NCBI GenBank assembly: GCA_016081115.2
Contig: CM071928.1
Span: 57,481,950-57,545,949 of the forward strand
Length of the DNA stretch: 64,000 nt
Source: Rehmannia glutinosa
Taxonomy: Eukaryota > Streptophyta > Magnoliopsida > Lamiales > Orobanchaceae
Direction of reading: 5' to 3'
This document shows, piece after piece, positions 46,706-56,974 of this stretch. Within the stretch, counting starts at the first letter, position 1. Every line of letters begins with the position of its first letter. A program made the translations under genes and the position numbers. The notes under the pieces are model-generated. The model worked only from the letters and a program-made list of their open reading frames with translations. It was not told where the DNA came from and searched no databases.

Positions 46706-47743
46706 TTTTCTTTTTGTTATTTTTTTCACTATGTGAAAATATAAAGTTTACAATGATAGTTGACTGATTTTTTGAGTTTAGAACTTCACTTTCGGGGATT
46801 TGTGTTGCTCTCTGCTAGAATCTTGGTTTGAAGTTGTTTGATTTTGTAAATTTAGCCAAGTATAAAAAAAGAGGGAAAAAGAAGTTGTGAATATAGGTTC
46901 GATTTAAAGGGAATGATATTTGTAGTCTAAAAAGCTTATATATATATATATATAATCAATTATCCGATGCTTTTCTTTTCGTTCAATAAGAATCGCTTCT
47001 AGAAAACAAAAGGGAATGATATTTGTAGTCTAAAAAAGCTTGATATTTTTGTGAATATTGACGTGAATTTGATATTTTTGTGACTATTATTGTGTTTTTC
47101 GGGTAATGTTATGTTTGTGCATTGGATATATATATTGATTGTACCAGTTTTATAGGTGGCAGGTATCAAATATACAAAAAAAATCAAAAAATAGAAACCT
47201 TACCGACGTAAATTATTTCATCGCTAAAAAGATTAAAAATACAAATATATTAATGACGAAATATAATCCGTCGGTAAAATTGAAAAAAATGAAAAAAATA
47301 TTACCGACGGACTATATTCTCGTTGGTAATGACATGTTGAATTAAATCGCAATATATGTCGGTATATCTATCGGTAAAATCAGCCAAGTATATTCGATTT
47401 GGTAATTCCGATCGATACTTGGACATTAAAACATCGCAGAATTCGCTTCGGTTCAATGAACATTGCCGACAAAAATATAGAAAAATATCCATCGGTAAAT
47501 CCGACGGTAAAATACCTATGGATAAAAAATCCGTCGATAGAAACGGATACCGACAACAATTTCGCAACATTTTGTCCATCAAGAATTCCGTCGGTAATGA
47601 TTTTAACGACGGATATTTTGATGTTACCGATGGATATGTTCGCGGTAATTTACAAATTTCTTGTAGTGTACATTCTTTTGTTCTTCGCACTATATACTTT
47701 GTTGTATTTATTTAAGTTTTGGCATCATCAAAAAGGGGGAAAT

Positions 47744-49232
47744 TGTTAAGAATATTTATGTTTAGGTTTTGATGATACCATGTAAAACTTAGATTAGGAA
47801 GTTGGCACCCCATTTTCTATGTAATTCAACTTGTAATAGATTGGGTTGAATAAGTTGAGTTGAAATCAGCTAAGTTGAAGATTACAAGAGTCGATTGAAG
47901 ATCGAAGAGGAGACTCAGCTGTGTGTGAGTTGTGTGAAGCCAAGTGAAGACTCAGTCAAGTGACAGAAAAGTTGTCTCAGTCAGCTGACTGACAGCTAAG
48001 TCATTCCAAAATGATTGGAATCGAATGTCAAAGGGGTATGCAGCAGACAAGACTTGAAGAAAGCTAAAAGAGATTCGTTGTCATCACAAGTCAAGGTTTT
48101 GCTGAAAATAGGCATGTGTCAGGCTGCCAGCAATAAAATTATTTTGCTGAAAGAGTGCAAAAAGTAAGGAACCAATGAGATGTACCTGAAAACCTGCAGA
48201 GACTAAGGAAAGGCTGCAGAGCATTTAATTCATGGTACGATCTACATCAATGCTGCAAGACAAGACAAGCCAACAACCTACGAGTGTGATTTGAAATGTG
48301 TGTCTATCTCTTCAACGGACATAATTTCAAATCTACACTATAAAAGGTTGAGGAAGCAAGTGAGAGAAGGTTACGAATTTCATAAGACTATCAAGCATTC
48401 AAGCAAGCAATAACCTACGAATTCTCTCAAGCTTTCAAAGATATCCTCAAGCCAAATTTGAAGGAACTCAATCCAACACATTGATTAAGGAAATATTGCT
48501 TCACCAGTTGAAGAGGAAATTCTGTTTAAAGAACAAAAGGGGTCTACTCTACAAGGTTGAAGGAGTAGTAGTAAGGTTCAAGTTCGAACCAGAGGCTTTA
48601 GACTCGTTGGACGGATGTGTGAACAAATCCAAGAGTTTGAAGGAGCTGAAGTAGCAAGACAGCTGTTTTGTGAAGAAGTTGAGTCCCAGGAGCAGCTGGC
48701 TGTGTGATCGAAGCTGACTCGGACTGTTGCCCGCTTTGTAACCAAGATCTTGTTACTTAGTGGATTCCTCCAGGAGTTAGAGAAGAGTGGATTAAAATAA
48801 TTACCCCATCCTCGAACCACTATAAAAACTGCTTGTGTCTTATTTACTTATAGCACATTTAATTCTTGCACTTATTTTATATTTGCTGCTAAGTTATAAT
48901 TACTGAACTCGACTGATAATAACAATTGCTAAAACGAGTGTTGTAAAACAAGTTTAAAATCATAAGGGTGAAAAGTCTTCCGCTGAACAAAACCAAATCA
49001 ACTGCTATTCTAAGTGTTAGCTGAAAGCAGCTAAGTTATACTATCAATAGCTCGGTCGAGTCGTTGAGTAGGTAACTTTACTGAGTAAGCCAACCTAGTT
49101 GTCCCTCAAGGACTAAGCTGATTTGAGTTAACTCTGAAAACATTTTAAAAGGACTAAATTGCAAAAGTTGGTAAGGTTTATTCAACCCCCTCCCCCTTTC
49201 TAAACCTTACACATCACCTCTTGGGACCTACA
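47744..49232 (+). repeat. LTR of the truncated Copia copy, flanked by a purine tract and a primer-binding site
   Basis: TGTTAAGAATATTTATG...GGGACCTACA. It carries the promoter module at 48290-48343. It is preceded by a polypurine tract as a 3' LTR is, and is followed directly by TGGTATCAGAGC (49235-49246) as a 5' LTR is. Confidence 0.88.
48290..48343 (+). promoter_or_regulatory. LTR promoter module, truncated Copia copy
   Basis: ATTTGAAAT (48290-48298) and ATTTCAAAT (48324-48332) flank CTATCTCTTCAACGGAC, and ACTATAAAAGG follows. Confidence 0.65.
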
Positions 49233-49234
49233 AG

Positions 49235-49880
49235 TGGTATCAGAGCAGGTCACGGGTTTGAATTCCCTTGGAAGCACGCTGCAGTGGAGGTTGGCAGGAG
49301 TGGTGGAACTGAGACGCTGGCATAACGGAGGTAAACGGACCAGGACTGAAGGGTAGGTTTCCAGGTAGCCGGAACTGAGGTAAACGGACTAGAACTGAAG
49401 GCGTAGGTTGTTGGGTGGCTGGAACTGAGAGGCTAGCGTGACGCGACGCTTGAACTAAAGAAGTTGGCATTAGAATCGGGAAGTCTCGGTGGGGGCGGAG
49501 GTTGCCAAGCACTAGAGTTGAGATGGCAGAGTCTTTGGGGGGGATTGTTGGGATTTGGTCCAAAGATCTTGTCCGCAATGGGATTTAAAAGAGCGCGAGA
49601 GCCCACGATTCGAACTCATGAGGAGCCTGGATTGCACAGTTAAAAGGAGAGCTTAAAGAATTTGATATGGACTACCTATACCAATAGATGCATCTTCTTT
49701 TCTGGTGCCCATTACATAGAAACTCTGAGGTTAAGCGTGTTTGGCCTGGAGTAGACATGGGATGGGTGACCCCCTGGGAGTTTTCCAGGGTGCACGTGAG
49801 TGAGGACAAAGAGCGCTAGAAAAGACTCGTGTTGGTTTGTGGGGACAGTCGTCAATCCAGTAAAGCGCTTGAGGTCAAAC
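49235..49880 (+). mobile_element. Cassandra TRIM fragment (internal region plus LTR with 5S-like sequence)
   Basis: The primer-binding site TGGTATCAGAGC (49235) opens a ~300-bp non-coding internal domain that ends with a polypurine tract TTTGGGGGGGATTG (49534-49547). The LTR starts TGTTGGGATTTGGTCC at 49547. It has the hallmark Cassandra text: CACGATTCGAACTCATGAGG, GATATGGACTACCTATACCA, then a 5S-rRNA-like segment (49715-49795) and GACTCGTGTTGGTTTGTGGG. It ends by about 49880, where hAT coding sequence resumes. The left LTR is missing; a Copia LTR occupies its place. Confidence 0.85.
49715..49795 (+). promoter_or_regulatory. 5S rRNA-derived RNA polymerase III promoter segment in the Cassandra LTR
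   Basis: AGAAACTCTGAGGTTAAGCG and GGGATGGGTGACCCCCTGGG align with the 3' two thirds of plant 5S rRNA, including the A-box, intermediate element (GAGTAG) and C-box. It is not a 5S gene: the 5' part of 5S is replaced by Cassandra sequence and positions differ from the conserved rRNA. Confidence 0.85.
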
Positions 49881-51225
49881 ATTCTTGTTATACAAGAAAA
49901 TTTTCAAATGGAGAGAATCAAGATAGAAAATGTCTAGTGTACTCAAAAGATGCAAATAAAGTATATTATTTTTGTTGCAAATTATTTAAATCGATGCAAA
50001 ATAGTATTTTTCTAGCAAATAAAGGTCTTAATGATTAGAAACGTTTAAATGAGAGACTCAAAAAACATGAGGACAACATTTAGCATATCAACAATATGAG
50101 AACTTGGATTAATTGATTTGCAAATTAGATTGAAAATGAATAAAGAAATTAATATATAGTTACAGTTGCAAATTAAGAAAGAGAGAGAACATTGGAAACT
50201 AGTTTTAATATTTGTTGTAAAATGTCTTGCTAAGAGTAATTTGGCTTTTCATGAAAAGATTTACCAAGATAATAATAGTAATTTTTCGCGGTTACTCGAA
50301 TTAATTGTAGAGTTTGATTTGATAATGCAAGAACATTTTAGACGTATTCAAAACAAGAAAATTCATCATAATTACCATACTCGTAAGATTGAAAAAGAGT
50401 TGATTTGAATATTAGGCTCTAATGTAAGAAGTGCTCTCATTAAAAAAATTAAAAGAGACAAAGTATTTTTATGTGATAATTGATTGTATTTCAGATGCAA
50501 ATCACAATGAGCAAATTACTTTAATAATTCGATGTGTTAATATGTTAGGATTCAATAAAGATATATTAATATTTCATATAGTTTTTAAAAGTTGATGATA
50601 CATTTGGATTAGCACTTTTAATGAATTACAATCTATTTTAGAATCATTAGAGTTTGACATTAATAATGTGAGAGGACAATGTTATGATAATGGTACCAAT
50701 ATGAAAGGAAAAAATCAATGTGTACAAAAGAGATTTCTTGAAATCAATCCAAGAATATTTTATATGTCATTTTTTGGAGTTGTGCAGCGCATGTATACTT
50801 TATTTGCTAGTTATACAAAAAGATGAAAAAATTTACAAGTTCATGTTCATTAATTAGGTTTAAAACCACTGTCGACAACAAGGTGGAAAGTCATGTTAAT
50901 AGCATTACAACCATAGCAACTCAGCCTAATGAGATAAGAGAAGCTCTGTTTGAATTATCAAGAGTCAGTGAAGATGCCAAAACTAATAGTGAGGCCGAGT
51001 CTTTAGCAATTCATGAACTTGAAAGTTTTGATTTTTTGTTGGGCATGACTAAATGACATAATATTTTGAAGAAAATTGATTTTATTAGCAAAAACTTACA
51101 GTCTGAAGATATGCAAATTGATGTTGCAATAAGTATTTTGAAAAACTTGGTTTCTTATTTTGAATGGAATATCATATGTTTACTGCTATAGCTCTTCTAA
51201 TGAGAAATCTAACTCCAACTGCTCA
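49881..51225 (+). pseudogene. Second hAT transposase, zinc finger and DUF4371-like part
   Basis: Starts with a TTF-type zinc finger: RKFSNGENQDRKCLVYSKD and VYYFCCKLFKSMQNSIFLAN. Then WKLVLIFVVKCLAKSNLAFH, LLELIVEFDLIMQEHFRRIQ and NKKIHHNY follow, as in plant zinc-finger MYM-type (ZMYM1-like) transposase relatives, and IRCVNMLGFNK-like sequence lies further on. Several stops occur. It is interrupted at about 51226 by foreign DNA and resumes at 51461. Confidence 0.78.
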
Positions 51226-51460
51226 AGCGAACTAACTCAAGCATACTTGATCATCCCGCCCTTCCTTTGTCTTGCTAGCTAGAAGGCAAAGAGCGCACAA
51301 CATAATAAGGTAAGGTATATGAGCGGTTGACGCGAGAAAGAAAGAAAGTGGATCGCAATTTGGTTGGCCCTCTTCATGGAAATGGGAAGATCTAGGATAG
51401 GCGGCCAACCTCCTAGAGAGAGCAATGTGCATGATTAGCCAAAGAGCTTGCATCTTAATG
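51226..51460. other. Foreign GC-richer block inside the hAT gene, possibly organellar
   Basis: The composition changes sharply from AT-rich hAT sequence to text such as CATCCCGCCCTTCCTTTGTC and GGATAGGCGGCCAACCTCCT. hAT coding resumes right after it. The style recalls plant mitochondrial intergenic DNA. I cannot prove this, and there is no recognised gene. Confidence 0.35.
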
Positions 51461-51805
51461 GAAATTGGTCTTATTTTTCCTCAAAAACGTAAAACTCTTA
51501 TGAAGAAATAATTTGATGAAAATTTCCATGAAGAGATTTCGCAATCTCCTGATGAGTCTTTTTAGGATTAACTATTTTCTTATTATGGTGGGTATTGCTA
51601 TTTCATCTTTAAAAACCATATTTGAACAACCAAAAGTTTTTTTAAAATAGTTCTGGTTTTTTATTTAATCCTAAGAAGTTGTCTTCATTGGATGAGAATA
51701 TACTGCATGAATATTATGTTAATCTCCGTGTTGTCCCAAAACATAATGACAAATTTTATATTGATGCTGATGGTTTATTTTCTAAATTGCAAGTAAACAG
51801 TTTTT
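51461..51805 (+). pseudogene. Second hAT transposase, distal fragment
   Basis: Frames contain SLKTIFEQPK, then NPKKLSSLDENILHEYYVNL and VPKHNDKFYIDADGLFSKLQ, matching the region of ZMYM1-like hAT proteins just before the dimerisation domain. It is cut by the inverted LTR at about 51806. Confidence 0.72.
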
Positions 51806-53191
51806 ACACAAGTAAACAACTTAGTCCTTAAAGACAGTTAAGGTCAACCTCAACAGGAGAACCACTCAACAAACTCGACTGAGTTGTTGATGGAGTAACT
51901 CAACTGAGTGAAGTGAGCTCTTTTAAAATACAGCTAGCTTAGTTTTTACAACGGAAGTCTTACACCCTTTTGTAAAATGGTTTTACAACACTTGTTTTTA
52001 GCTTAAGTTAGTATCAGTTGAGTGTGAGCAAATATAAATCGTGAGAATAAAATATGCGAGAATTAAAAATCTTGGAAATAAAAAGACAAAATACAATTTT
52101 ATAGTGGTTCGAGGATGAGGTAATTTCTCTACTCCACTATTCTCCAACTCCTGGAGGTAATCCACTAATGCATTTGTTGTTACAAAATGGATACAATAGT
52201 CCAAGTAAGTCTTAATCACACAGCTGGCTCTACTCTTGGGACTCAGCTTCTTCGTGAAGGCAAGCTGTCTCACTACTTGAGCTCATTCAAACCCTTCGAA
52301 CTTGATCATGTAGCCCTCCGATGGATTCAAAGCAGGTTCTAACTTGAACCTCACTGCACTTCCTTCACTTCGTAGATGTGCAGACCCCTTTGTTCTTGAA
52401 AATAATTTTTCCTCTTCAACAGGTTGAAGTTTTTCTTACTTCACTGAGTGTGTCAGATAGATTTACTTTGAAATTTGGCTTGAGGATTAGAATGAATAAC
52501 TTGAGAGTGTTTTGCTTGCTTGCTTTGCTCAGATTGGTTGTGTTTGCTTTTTTGCTTGTTTGTCTTGTACTCTCTCACAAATATTCCTCAGCCTTTTATA
52601 GTGACAGTTTGAAAAAGAGTCCATTGAAGAGATAGACATTTTTTAAACTTCACTTCTTGATCGTTAGCTTGTCTTGTAGTGCAGCTTTTGATGTTGACCC
52701 TCCTTAAATTAATGTTCTACAGGCTGCCTGAAACTTTGCAGGTTTTCTGCGAACATCTCATTGGTTCCCAACTACTTGCACTCTTTCAGCAAGACAACTT
52801 TAAGGTTGCAGGTATGTCCCCTTACCATTTTGGGTAAGTTCTTGACTTTTCATTCCAACGGACTTCTTCAGCTTTCTTCGAGACCTTAAGCTGCTTTACC
52901 CCTTCATTGAGTCTTCTCCATACATCTGGGATGACTCAACTATTAGTCTGCTGATAGACATAGCCTTTTCACTTGACTGATGCTTTTCTTCGATACTCAG
53001 CTGCAACTCATTTGATTCTTCACTGCATCCTTGAGTCAACTTTCGCGATCTTCAACTTGGTTGCTTCTTTACTCAAACTTATATTTCCTATCTATTACAT
53101 AGTTGAATTACAATGAGAAAATAGGGTGCCAACTTTCTAATCTAAGGTTTACATACATCATCAAAATCTATACAAAATAAATTTCCCAACA
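51806..53191 (-). mobile_element. Inverted, 3'-truncated Copia LTR
   Basis: Read on the minus strand this begins TGTTGGGAAATTTATTTTGT at 53191, as the other LTRs do. It follows the family to the AAGGACTAAGTTG region, and then lacks about the last 130 bp (no GGGACCTACA). The promoter box TCTCTTCAATGG and CTATAAAAGG are present at 52590-52635. Confidence 0.8.
52590..52636 (-). promoter_or_regulatory. LTR promoter module in the truncated inverted LTR
   Basis: On the minus strand CTATCTCTTCAATGG precedes CTATAAAAGG, as in the four other copies. Confidence 0.6.
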
Positions 53192-53520
53192 GCTATAAAT
53201 GTATTTACCAACAGAAACAAAGTCAACCATTGAAATTCTTGAGTTTGTTAAAGTTTTAGATTGCTTTCCTAATATGTGTTTATTGCATACGTAATTTTGT
53301 TAAATATGTCGAGTTCTTTGTAATATTAGCATAAAGAAGTTTTTCAAAACTAAAATTGATAAAATCATACTTGCGTTCATCTATATCCCAAGAAAGATTA
53401 AATGGGTTAGCAATTTTATACATTGAAAATGAGATGTTGGAAAAACTTGATTTTGAAGACCTTACTAATGACTCTTCTTCTAAATATGCTAGAAGATCTA
53501 GATTTTTTCTATAATTATTT
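53192..53520 (+). pseudogene. Second hAT transposase, C-terminal dimerisation fragment
   Basis: Across three frames: TETKSTIEILEFVKVLDCFP, KKFFKTKIDKIILAFIYIPR and ENEMLEKLDFEDLTNDSSS. This is the FS.LKLIKSYLRSTMSQERL...AI..IE..... end of ZMYM-type hAT proteins. It closes the gene that began at 40630. Confidence 0.72.
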
Positions 53521-55370
53521 GATGCTTATTTTTTCTTTTATGTTTGATGGTGTTACGTTGCACTCTTTTAATACTTTGGATGATCAATATTTGTGTAAAA
53601 TTCTTATTTTTATACTTATATAAATGACCCTTTTTTTTTCTTTTTGTTATAGCCCCTGAATGGTTAGGAAGTAGGCCCGTGAATTTATGGTGATACATGC
53701 ATTCTAGTTTTATTATGTTGATTGTGAGTTGTTCAACTTCCAGGTCAAGTCATGAGCTCGGAGCCGTGGCCCCTTCCAATTTGGGTCAAGTCAGTCGGGT
53801 ATTACGTGGCCATTGCTTTTTCATACTTCATGGAATTTATTTGATGTTGGTGTCTTGCGTGAAATTTTGCCATTAGGTTTAATATATAGAAAAAATGTAT
53901 TGTGAAAAGGTTATCTCGTGATTTGTTATGGTTCGTGCAATCTCAATTTTCCTCGGAAAATGCATTAGCATTGGGAAGTCGGACATATGCAAAAGTATTC
54001 TAGCTATGTTATCTTTAAATGGGGATTATAATGCGTGCCCTCTAGATTTATCTCATGATGATGAATTTTACACACGTGGGAGAGCTCAAAAGAATTCTCT
54101 TATTGCTCTAAGCAAACGCTTGAAGGAGTGAGTGATTGTATTTCAAGCACGAAGTATGATTATTTTGCACCTTTTTGTTTTTGGAAGAAATTCTTATATT
54201 ATCCAAAATATTTTCATAAGGCATCGTTATTTTCAAAAGCTACTAATTTTACTCAAAAGCTTACATTCCACTCCAGAAAATAACACATTTAGAAGTTAAT
54301 TTTTTATTTTACATTTGAAAATGAGTATGCGAAATATAATTTTTCGAAATAAAAGTATCAAACTCACCTATTAACTAAAGGAAAAATACTTTGCCGTCAA
54401 ATTATGATATTTTTGCACTTTAGGAACTGAATTTTTTTATTGTTATATTTTGATATTTGAACTACATGGTTTTTTGCACTTTGACATTTGGAGCATCTTG
54501 ATTGTTGAATTTTTTGTCCGAATATTGCAACATGCATGACATGTCTTTTTTTGGTGGACTTTTTTTTTTTCCTGTCAATTCTAGGTTGTTAGATGTGCTT
54601 ATGTTACATGCATGATACGTCTTTTGCTCGTGCACTTTTGTTTTGTCAATTCTAAGTTGTTTGTACTCAAAAAAAAAATCTAGGTTGTTTGATGTGTTCC
54701 ATTCCAACAGATTAGCTTAATATTGAAAGTTAGATTATTATTTTATCCACATAAAACATCCTAAAATTGACCAAAATCGAACAAACGGGGAAAGGTGTTA
54801 TGCATTCGATAGTATCACGGCAAAAAGTTTTACAATTGAGGTGTTTGTAGTTGAGAATCCTCGATGACAAAGTGTAAGAGAAAAAATTTGGCTCCCAAAA
54901 TGCAAAATCTAACATAATTTACCCCTTAACCGAATTAGTAAAACGTTACAACTAACCAACCAAAAAATTTCACTTTTCACATATTTCTCAAGAGAATTTC
55001 GGAAAACATAATCATAATATGTTTTCATACAATAAAATTAAAGAGTCCAAGCATAGCATTTAACTTTAACAAAACCAGTGATTATGGTACGACTCTATCC
55101 AAAATAGCAACTTTTATTTGCCAAAAAATAAATGCAGCTTTTGAATGTGAAGTGCAAGGTTTTATTAAAATCAAGTCCATAAGGCTATGAGTAGGGGAAA
55201 ATAAGTCAAAGAATTCATCAATGGGCGAAGGTTCCACAAGTCACAGTCCAACCACATTTTTGCCGAAAGATTTTGGAAGCAAAAATTGATAAGCCCTTTC
55301 AATTATTGGGCGAGTTTTGTAGATAGTTTATTGCATATATCCAATTAATTCGATTTTCTGTTATATTGAT
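53521..55370. other. AT-rich intergenic DNA with element debris
   Basis: No gene is seen. ATAGCCCCTGAATGG near 53650 may be the right end of the hAT element (…GCCCCTG type), but no matching left end was found. A roughly 75-bp imperfect tandem duplication lies at 54527-54690. Confidence 0.4.
54527..54690. repeat. ~75-bp imperfect tandem duplication
   Basis: ACATGCATGACATGTCTTTT... (about 54530) and ACATGCATGATACGTCTTTT... (about 54606) are followed by matching TGTCAATTCTAGGTTGTT blocks; a short third partial copy ends near 54690. Confidence 0.65.
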
Positions 55371-55600
55371 ATCTGTTGATATTGGTGGTTTAGTTAGTTA
55401 CATTTTCCAGCTGGTCATTAGTCTGTTAGTAGTCGTGTTTCTCTATTTTACGTTTTTCCTCTATTTTGCTGCTTGTACTGTACGTTGCCTATAAATAGAC
55501 CTCATGTACACAACACTTATAACGTGAATAAGAAATATACATTCTCTGGTTTTCCTTCCTGTTCATGCGTCATGCAATCCTCCCTTTCCTATTTCTTCAA
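55371..55600 (+). mobile_element. Possible Copia-type solo LTR remnant upstream of actin
   Basis: TGTTGATATTGGTGGTTTAG is followed by an LTR-like U3/R layout: GCCTATAAATAGACC (TATA, ~55490) and GTGAATAAGAAATATAC at a polyadenylation-like position. The right end and target duplication were not resolved. Confidence 0.35.
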
Positions 55601-55727
55601 TATCCCTTAAATATAATATATATATATGTGATAATCTTCCTTTTGTGATTAGTAAAATCATATATAAAATACTTATTAAAACCAAAATAATTATTAAAGA
55701 AGACTTACAATATTTCAACGACTAATT

Positions 55728-55795
55728 ATCTAGTACTCCTTTTTAATAATTCATTAATTGTATCTAGTACTCCTTTTTAATAATTCATTAATTGT
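55728..55795. repeat. 34-bp perfect tandem duplication
   Basis: ATCTAGTACTCCTTTTTAAT... occurs at 55728-55761 and again at 55762-55795 without change. Confidence 0.95.
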
Positions 55796-56070
55796 ATCTA
55801 ACTCGTTGAAAATTATAAGAATTGACATAGGTGCAGTTTGTGTATTTATTTTTTAATAATTAATACTGATAATTATAAAAGGGATGAACCCCATCATCGG
55901 CGGCTCCCTTTTGTCCTCGCCCTGAAACCGTAGAGGATATGAAGCGCGGGTTATCAACTCACTAGTCGGGGTTCTTGGCCATTTTAGAAAATCGAGTCAC
56001 CACACAAGAAATTTTCTTCCACCGTAAATTATTCTGGGAGGGATTGAACAATAGCGTTGAGTCTTAACAA

Positions 56071-56310
56071 TGACATCACGTCACTAAGTTTTTCTGGGTT
56101 AACTATGCGCGGGCAATATTGATAATTATAGAATACTCGTGTTGGTTGCTAATTGCTTTTCATCTCATAAATGTCAATTTTCATTTGCATTTCATTTCAA
56201 CCTCGTTTCATTTCAATTCCTCGCGCATTTCAAGCAGAGTATATAGTAATATATAGGATTCTCATTCCCCGAAATTGTCTCTCTCTCTCTGTCTCTCTCT
56301 TTCTCTCTCA
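56071..56310 (+). promoter_or_regulatory. Actin core promoter and pyrimidine-rich start region
   Basis: TGACATCACGTCA (56071-56083) contains two inverted TGAC half-sites of bZIP (TGACG/as-1 type) binding. GTATATAGTAATATATAGG (56239-56257) is a TATA region. A CT-rich Y-patch-like tract (56278-56310) follows at the distance expected for the transcription start. The start site near 56270-56285 is inferred. Confidence 0.6.
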
Positions 56311-56402
56311 CAAATATTCCGATTGCTAATTTCTACTGCACTCAGTCCCTACTAAAGAACTCGTCTTTCACGCTCTCGATAGGCAGCAAAAGCAGATCGA
56401 AG

Positions 56403-56940
56403 GTGAGATAAAATCCGAAATCTTGATTTATTTTAGTTTATCTGTTATGATTCAGTCATATTTAGTTCGATCTGGTGTGTCGTGATCTTTTTAAACAATA
56501 AAAACATCTGGTTTAATTGGTATTGAAGGCTATGTGCCCTAAATCTGTGGATTTGCAGGCTTAATTTGGATAATAATTCATGATTTTCATTTATAGTGAT
56601 TATGATGAAATTGATGGAGGACAAAATCTTGTTATGGATTCAAATAGCTCCGATCTGTATGGAAATGTGTGATATAGCATTAGTATTGGTATGTTACTGT
56701 TTAACTTATTTATGTGGCTGAATTTGGAGAACTTTATGTAAGAAAGTGCTTTTAGTATCAGTAAGCTTTGTTCTTTATTTGGTCTTTGCAAGGACGGAAA
56801 TTTTTGAATGATTACCAGGTGAATTTTTTTTATCGGTGCTTCGGTTTTGATTTATTTATTTATGTTGCTTCGTTGCCTTTGATGATGAGCAGTTAGAGTT
56901 TTACTCTTTTAGTTGTGAAATTAAGTTGTTAACAGGATAA

Positions 56941-56974
<34 letters not shown>

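Larger units (their letters stand above)
45803..47668. mobile_element. Non-autonomous CACTA (En/Spm) element
   Basis: It starts CACTACAAGAATTTC and ends AAATTTCTTGTAGTG. TAC flanks it on both sides (45800-45802 and 47669-47671), the 3-bp duplication of CACTA elements. The other Copia copy reads CATACATTCTTT at 34551 where this element is inserted, giving an empty site. The subterminal regions (45820-46260 and 47190-47640) carry many ACCGACGG/CCGTCGGTAA motifs in both orientations. No transposase is recognisable. The middle has a leader-like segment (46260-46440) and a long CT repeat. Confidence 0.92.
40905..49232 (+). mobile_element. 5'-truncated Copia element (same family) ending in an LTR
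   Basis: The sequence starts abruptly inside the extra ORF (DKALAKKIVDKLEKFGLKGF). It runs through that ORF and a CACTA insertion, a purine tract (AAAAAGGGGGAAAT, 47730-47743) and an LTR (47744-49232, 1489 bp). No gag, pol or 5' LTR is present. Relative to the element at 14628-36175 it is a separate, diverged copy. Confidence 0.82.

Noticed and set aside
49235..49265. tRNA-like text (TGGTATCAGAGC ... CGGGTTTGAATTCC)
   Set aside because: No acceptor stem or full cloverleaf is present; the first part is the retroelement primer-binding site and the rest is Cassandra internal sequence.
49700..49800. A 5S rRNA gene
   Set aside because: Only the promoter-bearing 3' two thirds match and the flanks are Cassandra LTR; this is a transposon-borne derivative.
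53640..53830. Right terminal repeat of the second hAT element at ATAGCCCCTG
   Set aside because: No matching CAGGGGC left end or 8-bp duplication was found between 40112 and 40630.
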